Assembly: GCA_015057165.1 (NCBI GenBank)
Contig: SVEY01000002.1
Coordinates: forward strand, 62,001 to 126,000
DNA from: Lachnospiraceae bacterium
Lineage (GTDB): Bacteria > Bacillota > Clostridia > Lachnospirales > Lachnospiraceae
Length of the DNA: 64,000 nt
Direction of reading: 5' to 3'
The notes under the pieces were generated by a model. That model had not been told where the DNA came from. It saw only the letters and a list, made by a program, of their open reading frames with translations, and searched no databases. This document shows positions 7,194 through 17,786 of this stretch, piece after piece (the stretch's first letter is position 1; the number at the start of each line of letters is the position of its first letter). The position numbers were made by a program, and so were the translations under genes.

Positions 7194-8534
7194 ATGAAGT
7201 ATTTTGGTACAGATGGCTTTAGAGGAAAAGCAAATCAAGTTCTTACAGTTGAACACGCACTTAAGATCGGTCAGTTTATGGCATGGTACTTTGGCAAGAA
7301 TAAGAAGGACGGCCCGGTAAGATGCGTTATTGGTAAGGATACAAGACTTTCTAGTTATATGATTGAATATGGAATTTCGGCAGGACTAGCGTCTGCAGGT
7401 GCTGATGCGCATTTAATGCATGTTACGACAACACCAAGTGTATCCTATGTTACTAGAACAGAGGATTTTGATTTTGGTGTTATGATTACTGCTAGTCACA
7501 ATCCATATTATGATAACGGAATCAAGATAATTGATGAAAACGGATATAAGATGTCTGAAGATGTCTTAGAAGAATGTGAGAAATATATAGATGGAGAGGT
7601 ATCTATAGATTTTCGCGACATTGAGCCTGGAAGAATAGTTGATTATCTTCAGGGACGAAACAAATACATGAGTTATCTTGCATCAACATGTTCAGAATTC
7701 TTCAGAGGATATAGAATTGGGCTTGATTGTGCCAACGGAGCATCATCAATGATAGCCAAGACTGTATTTGATATGCTTGGTGCCAAGACATATGTTATTA
7801 ATAACGAACCAGATGGTAAGAATATCAATGTAAATTGTGGTTCTACTCATATTGATTCCCTAAAGCAATTTGTTGTAGATCATAATCTTGATGCGGGATT
7901 TGCTTTTGACGGAGATGCAGACAGATGTCTTGCAGTTGATGAGAAAGGTAATCTTATTGATGGCGATGGCATTATATATATCGGTGCGAAATATCTAAAA
8001 GAGATAGGACAGCTTAAGGACAACAAAGTTGTTGTTACTGTAATGAGTAATCTAGGGCTTATGAATGCTCTTAAAGAGAATAAGATGGAAGCTATTGTTA
8101 CACCTGTAGGTGATAAATACATCTCACAGGAGCTAATGGAGCATAAGTATGGTATTGGTGGCGAACAGTCTGGACATATTATTTTCAACAAATATGCAAC
8201 AACAGGTGATGGTATTCTAACTGCCATAGTTATGACTAACATTTTCGTTTCTAAGAAATGTCCATTCTCTAACTTGACACAGGGGCTTGAAATAATGCCT
8301 CAGAAGCTCAAGAATATTAGAACAGACAAGAAGGATGAGATTGACGCTGATCCAGATGTAAGAGCATTTGCAGAGGATATGAATAAACGTCTTGATGGTA
8401 AGGGCAGACTTCTTCTTAGAAAGAGCGGTACTGAGCCAATTCTTCGTATTATGGTTGAAGCTAAGACCTATGAGGATTGTGACAAATACATTGAAGAGAC
8501 AGAAGAGTTCATAAGAGAAAGGTACGCAATTTAG
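7194..8534 (+). CDS. glmM: Phosphoglucosamine mutase
   Basis: 446 residues, normal for GlmM. The signature parts are in order: KYFGTDGFRGKAN at the N-terminus, TASHNPYYDNGIK with the phosphorylated serine near residue 101, the metal-binding DGDADR near 240, and RKSGTEPILR near 412. It converts glucosamine-6-phosphate to glucosamine-1-phosphate for UDP-GlcNAc and cell-wall synthesis. A TATAAT stands at 7149-7154 and GGAGG precedes the ATG. It is followed after three bases by pyrC, so the two are probably co-transcribed. Confidence 0.93.
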   Translation: MKYFGTDGFRGKANQVLTVEHALKIGQFMAWYFGKNKKDGPVRCVIGKDTRLSSYMIEYGISAGLASAGADAHLMHVTTTPSVSYVTRTEDFDFGVMITASHNPYYDNGIKIIDENGYKMSEDVLEECEKYIDGEVSIDFRDIEPGRIVDYLQGRNKYMSYLASTCSEFFRGYRIGLDCANGASSMIAKTVFDMLGAKTYVINNEPDGKNINVNCGSTHIDSLKQFVVDHNLDAGFAFDGDADRCLAVDEKGNLIDGDGIIYIGAKYLKEIGQLKDNKVVVTVMSNLGLMNALKENKMEAIVTPVGDKYISQELMEHKYGIGGEQSGHIIFNKYATTGDGILTAIVMTNIFVSKKCPFSNLTQGLEIMPQKLKNIRTDKKDEIDADPDVRAFAEDMNKRLDGKGRLLLRKSGTEPILRIMVEAKTYEDCDKYIEETEEFIRERYAI

Positions 8535-8537
8535 AGT

Positions 8538-9875
8538 ATGAATACTTTGATTTATAATGGCAGGATTATTAATCCTGCCACTAATCTTGATGATATAGGC
8601 TATATTGTGATCACAGATGACAAAGTGTCACTTATAGAGATATCCAATATTATTGATGAAAAAAAGGTTTCTTCACTTAAGAAAGAGCATAATATAGACA
8701 CTTGTATTGATGCAACGAACCTGTATGTAACTCCAGGATTAATTGATCTTCACGTACATTTCAGAGATCCTGGCCTAACATATAAGGAAGATATAGAATC
8801 TGGCTCTAAGGCTGCAGCTAAGGGCGGATTTACAACTGTTGTTGCTATGCCTAATACTAAGCCTGTAGTTGATAACGTAGATACCTACGATTATGTATGC
8901 AACAAGGCTAAAGAAGTTAATCTTGTAAATGTTATACAAGTAGGTTCTGTCACAAAAGGCATGGAGGGAAAAGAACTATCAGATATTGAAGAAATGTCTA
9001 AGCATGGACTTATTACAATATCTGAAGATGGTAAATCCGTTATGGATTCTGGGTTATATCGTAAGGCTATGAAGCTTGCTAAGAAGTTGGATATAACAGT
9101 TCTTGCCCATTGCGAAGATATTAACCTTGTTGAAAAAGGTGTTATGAATATGGGGCCAAAATCTGAAAAGCTTGGTCTTAATGGAATAAGTAATGCTGTT
9201 GAGAATATTATTACTGCAAGAGACATAATGCTTTCAGAAGAAACTGGTGCAAAGCTTCATCTATGTCATTGTTCTACAAAAGAGTCTGTAGATATGATAA
9301 GAGATTCGAAGAATAAAGGAATTAATGTATCAGGGGAAGTTTGTCCTCATCATTTTGTACTTACAGAAGACGATATTGATTCAGATAATGCAATGTATAA
9401 GATGAATCCCCCTCTTAGAAGTAAAGAAGATAAAGAAGCTCTTCTTAGAGGATTAAAGGAGGGCATTATTGAGGTTATATCAACAGATCATGCTCCTCAT
9501 TCAAAAGAAGAGAAAGAGAAGTCCATGAAAGAAGCTCCATTTGGTATAGTTGGGCTTGAGACATCACTTTCATTGTCTTATACATATTTAGTTGAAACAG
9601 GAATCCTGGGTGTATCTTCGCTAATTGAGAAGATGAGTTACAATCCTGCCAGGGTACTTGGCATTGACAAAGGAAACATTGATATAGGACATGTTGCGGA
9701 CATAACAATATTTGATCCGCAAGTTGAATATAGAATCAACCCGCATGATTTCGTTAGTAAAGGTAAGAATACACCTTTCACTAGCATGCAAGTCAGGTCT
9801 AAGGTAATCTACACCATTAAGGATGGAAGAGTTTCGTATTCAGCACAACAATCACAGAAAGGAAATAAGAAATGA
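8538..9875 (+). CDS. pyrC: Dihydroorotase
   Basis: 445 residues of the class I dihydroorotase type. The zinc motif DLHVHFRDPG is at about residues 71-80, AMPNTKP follows near 105, HCED and CHCST supply further ligand histidines, and STDHAPH near 315 carries the catalytic aspartate. It closes N-carbamoyl-aspartate to dihydroorotate in pyrimidine synthesis. It overlaps pyrF by four bases (ATGA), so translation is coupled. No PyrR-type attenuator or uracil-responsive leader is visible upstream. Confidence 0.93.
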   Translation: MNTLIYNGRIINPATNLDDIGYIVITDDKVSLIEISNIIDEKKVSSLKKEHNIDTCIDATNLYVTPGLIDLHVHFRDPGLTYKEDIESGSKAAAKGGFTTVVAMPNTKPVVDNVDTYDYVCNKAKEVNLVNVIQVGSVTKGMEGKELSDIEEMSKHGLITISEDGKSVMDSGLYRKAMKLAKKLDITVLAHCEDINLVEKGVMNMGPKSEKLGLNGISNAVENIITARDIMLSEETGAKLHLCHCSTKESVDMIRDSKNKGINVSGEVCPHHFVLTEDDIDSDNAMYKMNPPLRSKEDKEALLRGLKEGIIEVISTDHAPHSKEEKEKSMKEAPFGIVGLETSLSLSYTYLVETGILGVSSLIEKMSYNPARVLGIDKGNIDIGHVADITIFDPQVEYRINPHDFVSKGKNTPFTSMQVRSKVIYTIKDGRVSYSAQQSQKGNKK

Positions 9876-10795
9876 TTGATACTTTAGTTGAGAAGATTAA
9901 GAAGACCAACGCACCTATTGTTGTTGGTCTTGATCCAAAACTTGGTTTTATACCAGACTTTATATTAGAGAAAGCGTATAAAGATTGTGGCAAGACATTA
10001 GAGGGTGCAGCTCAGGCGATTCTAGAATTTAACAAAGGAATAATTGATGCTACTCATGATCTTGTTCCTGCAGTAAAGCCTCAAATTGCTATGTATGAAC
10101 AATTTGGACTTCCTGGTCTTGTGGCATTTAACGAAACAGTTAAATATGCTAAAAGTAAAGGCCTGGTTATAATTGGTGACGTTAAGAGAGGTGACATAGG
10201 TTCCACATCAGAATCTTATGCAATTGCACATCTTGGCTCAATAGATATAGGTGGAGAGAAGATAAAAGTCTTTGATGAAGACTTTGCAACTGTTAATCCA
10301 TATCTGGGAAGTGATGGAATAACACCATTTACAGATGTATGTAAGAAGGAAGGCAAGGGAATATTCATCCTAGTTAAGACCTCTAATCCTAGTAGCGGAG
10401 AATTTCAGGATAAAGATATGGAAGGAAAACCGTTATATGAGCATGTAGGTGCCAAGGTTCATGAGTGGGGCAAGGATTTAATTGGTAAATGCGGTTACTC
10501 ATCCGTTGGAGCTGTTGTTGGAGCAACTTATCCTGAGGTTGGTAAAGTTATGAGGCGGGTTATGCCGAATACTTATATTCTTGTGCCAGGTTATGGAGCA
10601 CAAGGAGGTAAAGGAAAGGATTTGGTTCATTTCTTCAATGATGATGGACTAGGAGCAATAATTAACAGCTCTAGAGGTATTATTGCTGCATATAAGAATG
10701 ATGCATATTCTAAGTATGGAGAAGAAGGTTATGCTGATGCAGCAAGACAAGCAGTTATTGATATGAGAGAAGATATAGAAACAGCACTTAATTAA
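9872..10795 (+). CDS. pyrF: Orotidine 5'-phosphate decarboxylase, subfamily 2
   Basis: 307 residues, longer than the Bacillus type and typical of the second OMP decarboxylase subfamily. GLDPKLG opens the barrel near residue 20, and the catalytic lysine-aspartate pairs lie in VIIGDVKRGDIGSTS near residues 98-112. It makes UMP from OMP. It overlaps pyrC, showing a pyr pair inside the glmM operon; the other pyr genes here (carA, carB, pyrG) are 46 kb away with glutamine genes. Confidence 0.93.
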   Translation: MIDTLVEKIKKTNAPIVVGLDPKLGFIPDFILEKAYKDCGKTLEGAAQAILEFNKGIIDATHDLVPAVKPQIAMYEQFGLPGLVAFNETVKYAKSKGLVIIGDVKRGDIGSTSESYAIAHLGSIDIGGEKIKVFDEDFATVNPYLGSDGITPFTDVCKKEGKGIFILVKTSNPSSGEFQDKDMEGKPLYEHVGAKVHEWGKDLIGKCGYSSVGAVVGATYPEVGKVMRRVMPNTYILVPGYGAQGGKGKDLVHFFNDDGLGAIINSSRGIIAAYKNDAYSKYGEEGYADAARQAVIDMREDIETALN

Positions 10796-10810
10796 TGATG
10801 GGGAGACAAT

Positions 10811-13720
10811 ATGAGAATTCCAGATTCATATGAACTAATAGAAGAAAAATATCTTGATGACATTAGAAAGACAGGTTATTTACTTAGCCATAAGAAGACA
10901 AAGGCAAGGATAGCAATTATTCCAGACGAAGACGAGGATAATAAAGTTTTCTTTATTGGATTTAGGACACCGCCTTTTGATTCTACGGGTGCGCCGCATA
11001 TTATGGAGCATTCTGTTCTTTGTGGTTCTGACAAATATCCTATAAAGGATCCTTTTGTAGAATTAGCCAAGGGCTCCCTTAACACATTTCTTAATGCCAT
11101 GACTTATCCGGATAAGACAGTTTATCCTGTGGCTAGTTGCAATGATAAAGATTTTCAAAATCTTATGGATGTGTATCTGGATGCTGTATTTCATCCTAAT
11201 ATCTTCAAACACAAAGAGATATTTGAGCAGGAAGGCTGGCATTATGAGCTAGAGTCAGAGGATGATGAATTAACTATTAATGGTGTTGTATATAATGAGA
11301 TGAAAGGTGCATATTCATCTCCTGATTCTCTTCTGGATAGAGAGATTATGAGCACGCTGTTCCCAGATACAGAATATCATCATGAATCCGGTGGTAATCC
11401 TAAGGTTATTCCTGAACTAACATATGAAGATTTTGAAGACTTCTATAAGAAGTATTATCATCCTTCTAACTCATACATTTACCTATATGGAAATTGTGAT
11501 ATGTATGAGAAACTAGACTATATTGATAAAGAATATCTGTGCAATTACGAGGAACAAAGCATTAATTCCTCTATTCATAGTCAGGAGCCATTCTCTGATG
11601 TTGTAAGAGTGGAGAAGGAATATCCTATTGCTGCTGGAGAAAGCGAAGAGGATGCAACTTATCTTACAATTAATTATTGTATGGACGTGGGAAATGATAC
11701 TAAGAAGCTTGTTGCTCTTGAAATGCTTGATTATGCGCTTCTTAATTGTAGCGGTGCGCCAATTCGTAAGGAGCTTAACAAAGCAGGTGTTGGTAAAGCT
11801 GTAATGGGTGGCCTTGACGATGGTATTAAGCAGCCTGTTTTTTCTATCGGTGTAAAAAATGCAAAAGCAGAAGACGAAGAAAAATTCTTAGAGATAATCA
11901 GAACAGTATTAGAACAGCAGTCTAAAGAAGGTGTTGATAAGAAGGCGCTTCTTGCCTGCATTAATACTATAGAGTTTAGAGTAAGAGAAGCAGACTTCGG
12001 CTCTTATCCAAAGGGATTAATGTATGGATTAGATATTCTGGATAATTGGATATATGATTCTAGTAATCCATTTATCAGAATGAATGATTTACAGATGCTT
12101 AAAGAACTAAAGAAGGAGATAGGAACTGACTATTTTAATAATCTTATTAAAGAGTATTTCTTAGACAATACATTTGCAGCAATTGTTGTTTCTAAACCTA
12201 AGAAGGGTATGACAACAGAAGAAGATGAGGCATTGAAACAGAGACTTGCTGAGAAGAAAGCTTCATTGTCTAAGGAAGAGATTAAGAAAATAGTTGATAA
12301 TACAGCGCATCTTAAAGAATATCAAATGACGCCTTCTTCAGATGAAGATCTGGCAAAACTTCCTATACTTACAAGACAGGATCTAAGGAGAGAAATAAGA
12401 CCAATTGATCTTACAGAGAAGAGCATAGGTAATATTAAGGTGTTACATCATAATATTGATACATCTAATATTCATTACCTTAGACTTTTGTTCAATCTGG
12501 ATCATATATCCTTAGAAGATTTGCCTTATGTATCATTTCTTTCTAAGATACTTGGTCTGGTAGATACTGAGAAATATTCTTATACAGAATTATCTAATGA
12601 AATTGATATTTTGACAGGTGGTTTTGCTACAGAACTGTCTAATTATTCCAAGACATCTGATGATTATACTCTTTATTTTGTAGTAAAGAGTAAATTCATT
12701 AGCGATAACATAATGTATGCTACTGATCTTATAGAAGAAATAATTCTTCATTCAGATTTCTCAGATGCAGGAAGACTAAAAACCCTTGTTAAACATGAGC
12801 GCACAAGACTTGAGACATCAATGAACAGGGCTGCGCATGTTCTGGCAAGTATGAGAGCATCAGCCTCAATATCTAAGAATTCCCTTCTTGCAGATAAACT
12901 ATCTGGAATAGAATATTACAGATTTATAAGGGAGTTAGAAGAGAATTTTGATAGCAGATGTCATGCACTTCAGAAGAAATGTATAGAGATGACACATTCG
13001 ATTTTCAGAAGTTCTAACCTGCTTGTTAGTACAACTGGTGATGACAAGATATATAGTCAGCTTAATACATATCTGCCTCGTCTTGGTCGTCATTTGTTTA
13101 CTAATAATTACAGAAAATCTTCTGCTAAGATGATATGTGTAAAGAAGAATGAAGCCTTTAAGGACGCATCTCAGATACAGTATGTTGCTAGAAGCGGTAA
13201 TTTTAGAGCACTTGGATATGATTTTAGTGGATATCTTAGAGTTCTTAAAGTTATATTAAACTATGATTATCTGTGGCTAAATGTGCGAGTTCAAGGTGGT
13301 GCATATGGTTGTATGACTAAGATTAGTAGAAATGGTAATATGTCTGTTGTGTCTTATAGAGATCCAAACCTTCGTAAAACCAACGAAGTGTATGAGAAAA
13401 TAGCAGATTATATTAGAGATTTTGATGTTAGTGAAAGAGATATGACAAAATTTGTTATTGGTGCAGTGTCAGCTCTTGATATGCCACTTTCTCCTTCCCA
13501 GAGAGGTCAAAGAGGTCTTCACATGTATATGGAAGGGGTATCAGAAGAGGTGTTGCAGAAGGAAAGAGATGAGGTTCTTAATGCTACGCCGGATGATATA
13601 AGAAAACTATCAGATTTGATTGATGGCGTAATGAAGCAGAACTGCTTATGTGTAATAGGTAATGAAGATATCATTGAAGAAAATGCTGAAATGTTTGACA
13701 GTATTTCGCAATTGCAATAA
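10811..13720 (+). CDS. M16C-family zinc peptidase (presequence-protease type)
   Basis: 969 residues. The inverted zinc motif HIMEH lies near residue 64, followed by the third ligand glutamate in YNEMKGAYSSPDS near 163. The four-part M16 architecture fits the length: an active N-terminal half, a helical linker around 480-530 and an inactive C-terminal half ending with a substrate-grip region (VRVQGGAYGC). Bacterial M16C enzymes act as cytoplasmic oligopeptidases in a closed chamber. It lies between pyrF and era with short gaps. No signal peptide is present. Confidence 0.88.
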   Translation: MRIPDSYELIEEKYLDDIRKTGYLLSHKKTKARIAIIPDEDEDNKVFFIGFRTPPFDSTGAPHIMEHSVLCGSDKYPIKDPFVELAKGSLNTFLNAMTYPDKTVYPVASCNDKDFQNLMDVYLDAVFHPNIFKHKEIFEQEGWHYELESEDDELTINGVVYNEMKGAYSSPDSLLDREIMSTLFPDTEYHHESGGNPKVIPELTYEDFEDFYKKYYHPSNSYIYLYGNCDMYEKLDYIDKEYLCNYEEQSINSSIHSQEPFSDVVRVEKEYPIAAGESEEDATYLTINYCMDVGNDTKKLVALEMLDYALLNCSGAPIRKELNKAGVGKAVMGGLDDGIKQPVFSIGVKNAKAEDEEKFLEIIRTVLEQQSKEGVDKKALLACINTIEFRVREADFGSYPKGLMYGLDILDNWIYDSSNPFIRMNDLQMLKELKKEIGTDYFNNLIKEYFLDNTFAAIVVSKPKKGMTTEEDEALKQRLAEKKASLSKEEIKKIVDNTAHLKEYQMTPSSDEDLAKLPILTRQDLRREIRPIDLTEKSIGNIKVLHHNIDTSNIHYLRLLFNLDHISLEDLPYVSFLSKILGLVDTEKYSYTELSNEIDILTGGFATELSNYSKTSDDYTLYFVVKSKFISDNIMYATDLIEEIILHSDFSDAGRLKTLVKHERTRLETSMNRAAHVLASMRASASISKNSLLADKLSGIEYYRFIRELEENFDSRCHALQKKCIEMTHSIFRSSNLLVSTTGDDKIYSQLNTYLPRLGRHLFTNNYRKSSAKMICVKKNEAFKDASQIQYVARSGNFRALGYDFSGYLRVLKVILNYDYLWLNVRVQGGAYGCMTKISRNGNMSVVSYRDPNLRKTNEVYEKIADYIRDFDVSERDMTKFVIGAVSALDMPLSPSQRGQRGLHMYMEGVSEEVLQKERDEVLNATPDDIRKLSDLIDGVMKQNCLCVIGNEDIIEENAEMFDSISQLQ

Positions 13721-13751
13721 CAATTAAGCGGGTTTTATGAGGAAATAGAAG

Positions 13752-14672
13752 ATGAGCGAAAGTCCAAATAATAGTTTTAAGTCCGGGTTTGTAACAATTA
13801 TAGGAAGACCCAATGTTGGTAAATCAACCCTTATGAATCATTTAATTGGGACTAAGATTGCTATTACCAGCAATAAGCCCCAGACTACTCGTAACAAGAT
13901 ACAGACTGTTCTTACTGATGAGGACAGGTTCCAGATGATATTTGTAGATACACCTGGAATTCATAAGGCGAAGAATAAGCTTGGGGAATATATGGTAAAT
14001 GTGGTTAAGCAAGCCGTAGAGGGTGTGGATGTACTACTGTGGCTTGTGGAACCAGACGAAATAATAGGAAAAACTGATAGTAGAATCGCGAGTCAACTAT
14101 GGGGCCTGGATATCCCTGTAATCCTTGTTATTAATAAGGTTGACAAGGTTTCACCAGAACGTGTTGCTGAAGCTATTAAGGATTTTAGTAAGCTAAGCGA
14201 TTTTAATGATATTGTTCCTCTTTCGGCTTTAAAGGGAACTAATTGTGATGAGCTTATTGATGTTATATACAAACATTTACCATATGGACCTATGTATTAT
14301 GATGCAGATACATTGACAGACCAGCCAGAGAGACAGATTATTGCAGAAATAATACGTGAGAAATCCCTTCATGCTCTATGTGAAGAAGTTCCCCACGGTA
14401 TAGCTGTGTCTGTTGATAAGATGAAGAAAAGATCCGATAAAGAGCTGTGGGACGTTGATGCAACAATTGTATGCGAGAAGGACTCTCATAAAGGAATTAT
14501 TATTGGAAAGAATGGTTCCATGCTTAAGAAAATCGGTTCAAACGCAAGATATGAGATTGAGCATACATTAGATAAGCATGTTAATCTAAAGTTGTGGGTT
14601 AAAGTTAAAAAGGATTGGAGAGATAGCGATTTTCTAGTTAAGAATTTTGGATATAAACAGGAAGGCGAATAA
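13752..14672 (+). CDS. era: GTPase Era
   Basis: 306 residues. Walker A is GRPNVGKST near residue 15, followed by the switch region SNKPQTTRNKI, VDTPGIHKAKN (G3) and NKVDK (G4). The C-terminal KH domain contains GIIIGKNGSMLKKIG. Era binds the 3' end of 16S rRNA and helps 30S maturation. It overlaps or abuts recO, an arrangement common in Firmicutes. Confidence 0.95.
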   Translation: MSESPNNSFKSGFVTIIGRPNVGKSTLMNHLIGTKIAITSNKPQTTRNKIQTVLTDEDRFQMIFVDTPGIHKAKNKLGEYMVNVVKQAVEGVDVLLWLVEPDEIIGKTDSRIASQLWGLDIPVILVINKVDKVSPERVAEAIKDFSKLSDFNDIVPLSALKGTNCDELIDVIYKHLPYGPMYYDADTLTDQPERQIIAEIIREKSLHALCEEVPHGIAVSVDKMKKRSDKELWDVDATIVCEKDSHKGIIIGKNGSMLKKIGSNARYEIEHTLDKHVNLKLWVKVKKDWRDSDFLVKNFGYKQEGE

Positions 14673-14673
14673 G

Positions 14674-15411
14674 TTGCCAGGAAATATATTGGTTAATGGT
14701 ATAGTTATTTCTTCTATGCCAATAGGTGAATATGACAAAAGAATAGTGCTTCTTACAAAAGAAATAGGAAAGGTTGCTGCTTTTGTAAGAGGGGCAAGAA
14801 AGCCTAATTCTCCCTTTGTTGGAATAAGCAATGCCTTCATATATGGAGAATTTGAATTATATAGAGGAAGATCATCATATACAGTTAATAAAGCTAATGC
14901 TATTGAATATTTTACCAATATTACATCAGATATCGACAATATGATGATGGGTTCCTATTTTCTTGAAATTGCTAATTACTATGGTCAGGAAAATGTTGAT
15001 GAGAAGAATAGACTCCTTCTTCTGTACAGAGCCCTTCAGATTATGAGCAAAGAAGGAAGAGATTTAGAGCTTATAAGATATATCTATGAATTCAAGACAA
15101 TGATTATAAATGGAGAGTATCCGAATTTGTTTGAATGCAAGAATTGTCATAAGAAAGATGAGCTTGTTATGCTTTCAAAGGATTTGGAAGGAATTTTATG
15201 TTCGGACTGCATTAATAAAGAACAAAAAGGAATAACACTTAAGAAAAGTACCCTTTATGCTTTGCAATATGTAGCTAGTTCAGATATAAAGAAATTGTTT
15301 TCATTTGAGCTAAAGCCTGAGATAAAAGAGGAATTTATAAATGTTATAAATCAATTTAGAAATAAATATATGAATCATGAATTTAATTCAGTTGAATTCT
15401 TGAAAATGTAG
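14674..15411 (+). CDS. recO: DNA repair protein RecO
   Basis: 245 residues from TTG at 14674, which begins one base after the era stop and has AGGAAGG at 14659-14665; an in-frame TTG at 14647 is an alternative. The N-terminal OB-fold is seen in GIVISSMPIGEYDKRIVLLT, and a zinc knuckle CKNCH...CSDC lies near residues 150-180. RecO loads RecA on SSB-coated DNA with RecR. No ATG is available near the start, so a TTG start is required. Confidence 0.9.
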   Translation: MPGNILVNGIVISSMPIGEYDKRIVLLTKEIGKVAAFVRGARKPNSPFVGISNAFIYGEFELYRGRSSYTVNKANAIEYFTNITSDIDNMMMGSYFLEIANYYGQENVDEKNRLLLLYRALQIMSKEGRDLELIRYIYEFKTMIINGEYPNLFECKNCHKKDELVMLSKDLEGILCSDCINKEQKGITLKKSTLYALQYVASSDIKKLFSFELKPEIKEEFINVINQFRNKYMNHEFNSVEFLKM

Positions 15412-15428
15412 CAAAAAAAATATATAAT
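15400..15428 (+). promoter_or_regulatory. Promoter of the 15462 membrane protein gene
   Basis: TTGAAA (15400-15405), a 17-base spacer and TATAAT (15423-15428) form a near-consensus promoter overlapping the last codons of recO. Confidence 0.7.
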
Positions 15429-15461
15429 ACGCTAGATTGGGTGTGTCAAGGAGGATATATT

Positions 15462-16184
15462 ATGAGTGAACAGCCGGTAAGAAGACCAGCTAATAATGCA
15501 AATTCTGTTGCAAGACGTAAAGCTATTCGTCGAAAAAAGTTGATGAAAAAGAGATTGATTTTGGCAGGTATGCTTGTGGGAGCTCTTGCAGTTATAGCAT
15601 TAATTGTTTTTCTCATTGTAAAACTTGTATCTGGTGCGAGCTTTGCTGAAACAACAACTATGAAAATAGCAAGTGATGGCTCTATAACAATGGATGAAGT
15701 AGATGATTTTAGCGAAAGCAATTATGATGAGGACGAATTAGAAGAATATACGAAGAAACTTGTTGATGATTACAATAATAGTGGTAATGTTGGCAAAGTT
15801 AAATTCAAGAAAGTTAAAGTTAAAGATAAAAAAGCATATCTTAGAATGGAATATTCTGACTATAATGCCTATAAATCCTTTACTGGTAATGAATTGTTCA
15901 TTGGAACAGTTGGTGAGGCTAAGACAGCAGGATATGACTTCCAGGACACATTTTCAAGTGTAAGTGATGGACAGAAGAAAGATGCCATTTCTGTAGAAGA
16001 TATGACAAGTGATGATAGTAAGAAAGTAATTCTCGTACGTGCTAATGAAACCATAGTTACACCAAATGATATTACTGCAATATCTGATGCCTGCACAACA
16101 ATTGATAAGAAAGACCAGGTGTCAATCGCACAGCCTGATGGCAATATGGATGCTACAGTTCTTACTACAATAGTGTATAAGTAA
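15462..16184 (+). CDS. Unknown protein with one membrane anchor
   Basis: 240 residues from the ATG at 15462 (AAGGAGG at 15448-15454). The first 30 residues are basic (RRKAIRRKKLMKKR), then one hydrophobic helix runs from about 32 to 55. The rest is an extracytoplasmic acidic and lysine-rich domain with alternating strands and helices. I do not recognise the family. It has its own promoter and lies between recO and glycyl-tRNA synthetase; neighbours give no clear clue to its job. Confidence 0.7.
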   Translation: MSEQPVRRPANNANSVARRKAIRRKKLMKKRLILAGMLVGALAVIALIVFLIVKLVSGASFAETTTMKIASDGSITMDEVDDFSESNYDEDELEEYTKKLVDDYNNSGNVGKVKFKKVKVKDKKAYLRMEYSDYNAYKSFTGNELFIGTVGEAKTAGYDFQDTFSSVSDGQKKDAISVEDMTSDDSKKVILVRANETIVTPNDITAISDACTTIDKKDQVSIAQPDGNMDATVLTTIVYK

Positions 16185-16238
16185 TTCATTGTATGGGCAT
16201 CTGCACGCGCATATAGAAAGGAATAAAGGAATATATTT

Positions 16239-17636
16239 ATGGAAAAGACAATGGATAAAATAGTGGCTCTATGTAAAGCCAGAGGATTCGTATATCCCGG
16301 TTCTGAGATATATGGAGGCCTGGCAAATAGCTGGGATTATGGCAATCTTGGAGTAGAGCTTAAGAATAATATTAAAAAGGCATGGTGGCAGAAGTTTGTA
16401 CAGGAGAATCCATATAATGTTGGAATCGACAGTGCAATTATTATGAATCCTCAGACATGGGTGGCTTCAGGACATCTTGGTGGATTCTCAGATCCTTTAA
16501 TGGATTGTAAGGAATGTCATGAGAGATTTAGAGCTGATCAGGTGATTGAGAATTTTGCAAATGATAATGATATTACATTAGAGACTTCTGTAGATGGCTG
16601 GAGTGCCGAAGAGATGATGGAATTTATTAAGTCTAATAGTGTTCCATGTCCTACTTGTGGTAAGCATAATTTTACTGATATTAGACAATTTAACCTTATG
16701 TTCAAGAGTTTTATGGGAGTTACTGAAGATGCAAAGAATACTGTATATCTTCGCCCAGAAACTGCCCAGGGAATCTTTGTTAACTTTAAGAATGTACAAC
16801 GTACTTCAAGGAAGAAACTTCCATTTGGTATTGCCCAGATTGGTAAGTCTTTTAGAAATGAGATTACTCCAGGTAATTTCATTTTCAGAACAAGGGAATT
16901 TGAACAAATGGAATTGGAATTCTTCTGTAAGCCAGATACTGATCTTGAGTGGTTTGAATATTGGAGATCATTTTGTTATAACTGGCTTCTTTCCCTTGGA
17001 ATGAAGGAAGAGGAATTACGACTTCGTGATCATGATCCTGCTGAACTTGCCTTTTATTCTAAGGGTACAACTGATATTGAGTTCATGTTCCCATTTGGAT
17101 GGGGAGAACTTTGGGGAATTGCTGATAGAACTGATTATGACCTTACTCAGCATCAGGATACATCTAAGCAGGACCTTACATACTTTGATGATGAGTCTGG
17201 AGAGAAGTATATACCTTACGTAATTGAGCCTTCCCTTGGTGCAGATAGAATTCTACTTGCATTTCTTTGTGCAGCATATGATGAGGAGAATATTGGAACA
17301 GAAGAGAAGCCTGACTTAAGAACAGTTCTTCATTTTCATCCAGCTCTTGCCCCGGTTAAGATTGGAGTGCTTCCTTTGTCTAAGAAGCTTAACGAAGGCG
17401 CAACAAAGGTATATAAAAAACTTTCAAAGCTTTATAATTGTGAATATGATGATAGAGGTAACATAGGTAAACGTTATCGCCGTCAGGATGAAATAGGTAC
17501 ACCTTTCTGTGTAACTTATGATTTTGATTCAGAAGAAGATAATGCTGTTACAGTTCGCGATAGAGATACAATGGAACAGGTTAGGGTACAAATTGACGAA
17601 CTTGAGGATTATTTCAGAGATAAATTCACTTTCTAA
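16239..17636 (+). CDS. glyQS: Glycyl-tRNA synthetase, single-subunit type
   Basis: 465 residues, the homodimeric class II type. Motif 2 appears as [20 protein letters not shown], motif 3 as [14 protein letters not shown] near residue 330, and the C-terminal anticodon-binding domain as [16 protein letters not shown] and CPTC pairs near residues 93 and 145 suggest a zinc-binding insertion. It charges tRNA-Gly in the cytoplasm. The 54-base gap upstream has no room for a T-box leader, which is worth noting because aminoacyl-tRNA synthetase genes in Firmicutes often have one. Confidence 0.94.
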   Translation: MEKTMDKIVALCKARGFVYPGSEIYGGLANSWDYGNLGVELKNNIKKAWWQKFVQENPYNVGIDSAIIMNPQTWVASGHLGGFSDPLMDCKECHERFRADQVIENFANDNDITLETSVDGWSAEEMMEFIKSNSVPCPTCGKHNFTDIRQFNLMFKSFMGVTEDAKNTVYLRPETAQGIFVNFKNVQRTSRKKLPFGIAQIGKSFRNEITPGNFIFRTREFEQMELEFFCKPDTDLEWFEYWRSFCYNWLLSLGMKEEELRLRDHDPAELAFYSKGTTDIEFMFPFGWGELWGIADRTDYDLTQHQDTSKQDLTYFDDESGEKYIPYVIEPSLGADRILLAFLCAAYDEENIGTEEKPDLRTVLHFHPALAPVKIGVLPLSKKLNEGATKVYKKLSKLYNCEYDDRGNIGKRYRRQDEIGTPFCVTYDFDSEEDNAVTVRDRDTMEQVRVQIDELEDYFRDKFTF

Positions 17637-17786
17637 TATGTTTTTATTTACAATATATATTGTTTTGGTTTAATATAACTATGTGGGAATTCACACATAT
17701 TTCATATTTTATATGAAATATAATTCGAAATTTTATATATTCATTTGAGACTTATATATTTTGGGTTGAAACGGCTGGAGGTTTTT
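17637..17786 (+). other. AT-rich gap with two inverted repeats
   Basis: This gap before the chemoreceptor holds a perfect 11-base inverted repeat (17697-17707 with 17711-17721, loop TTT) and a smaller TATGTG...CACATA repeat just before it. Neither is followed by a T-run, so they are not intrinsic terminators. They could be operator or RNA stability elements. I see no sigma-28 promoter. Confidence 0.4.

Noticed and set aside
16185-16238. T-box leader before glycyl-tRNA synthetase
   Set aside because: Only 54 bases separate the genes and no T-box sequence or terminator hairpin is present.
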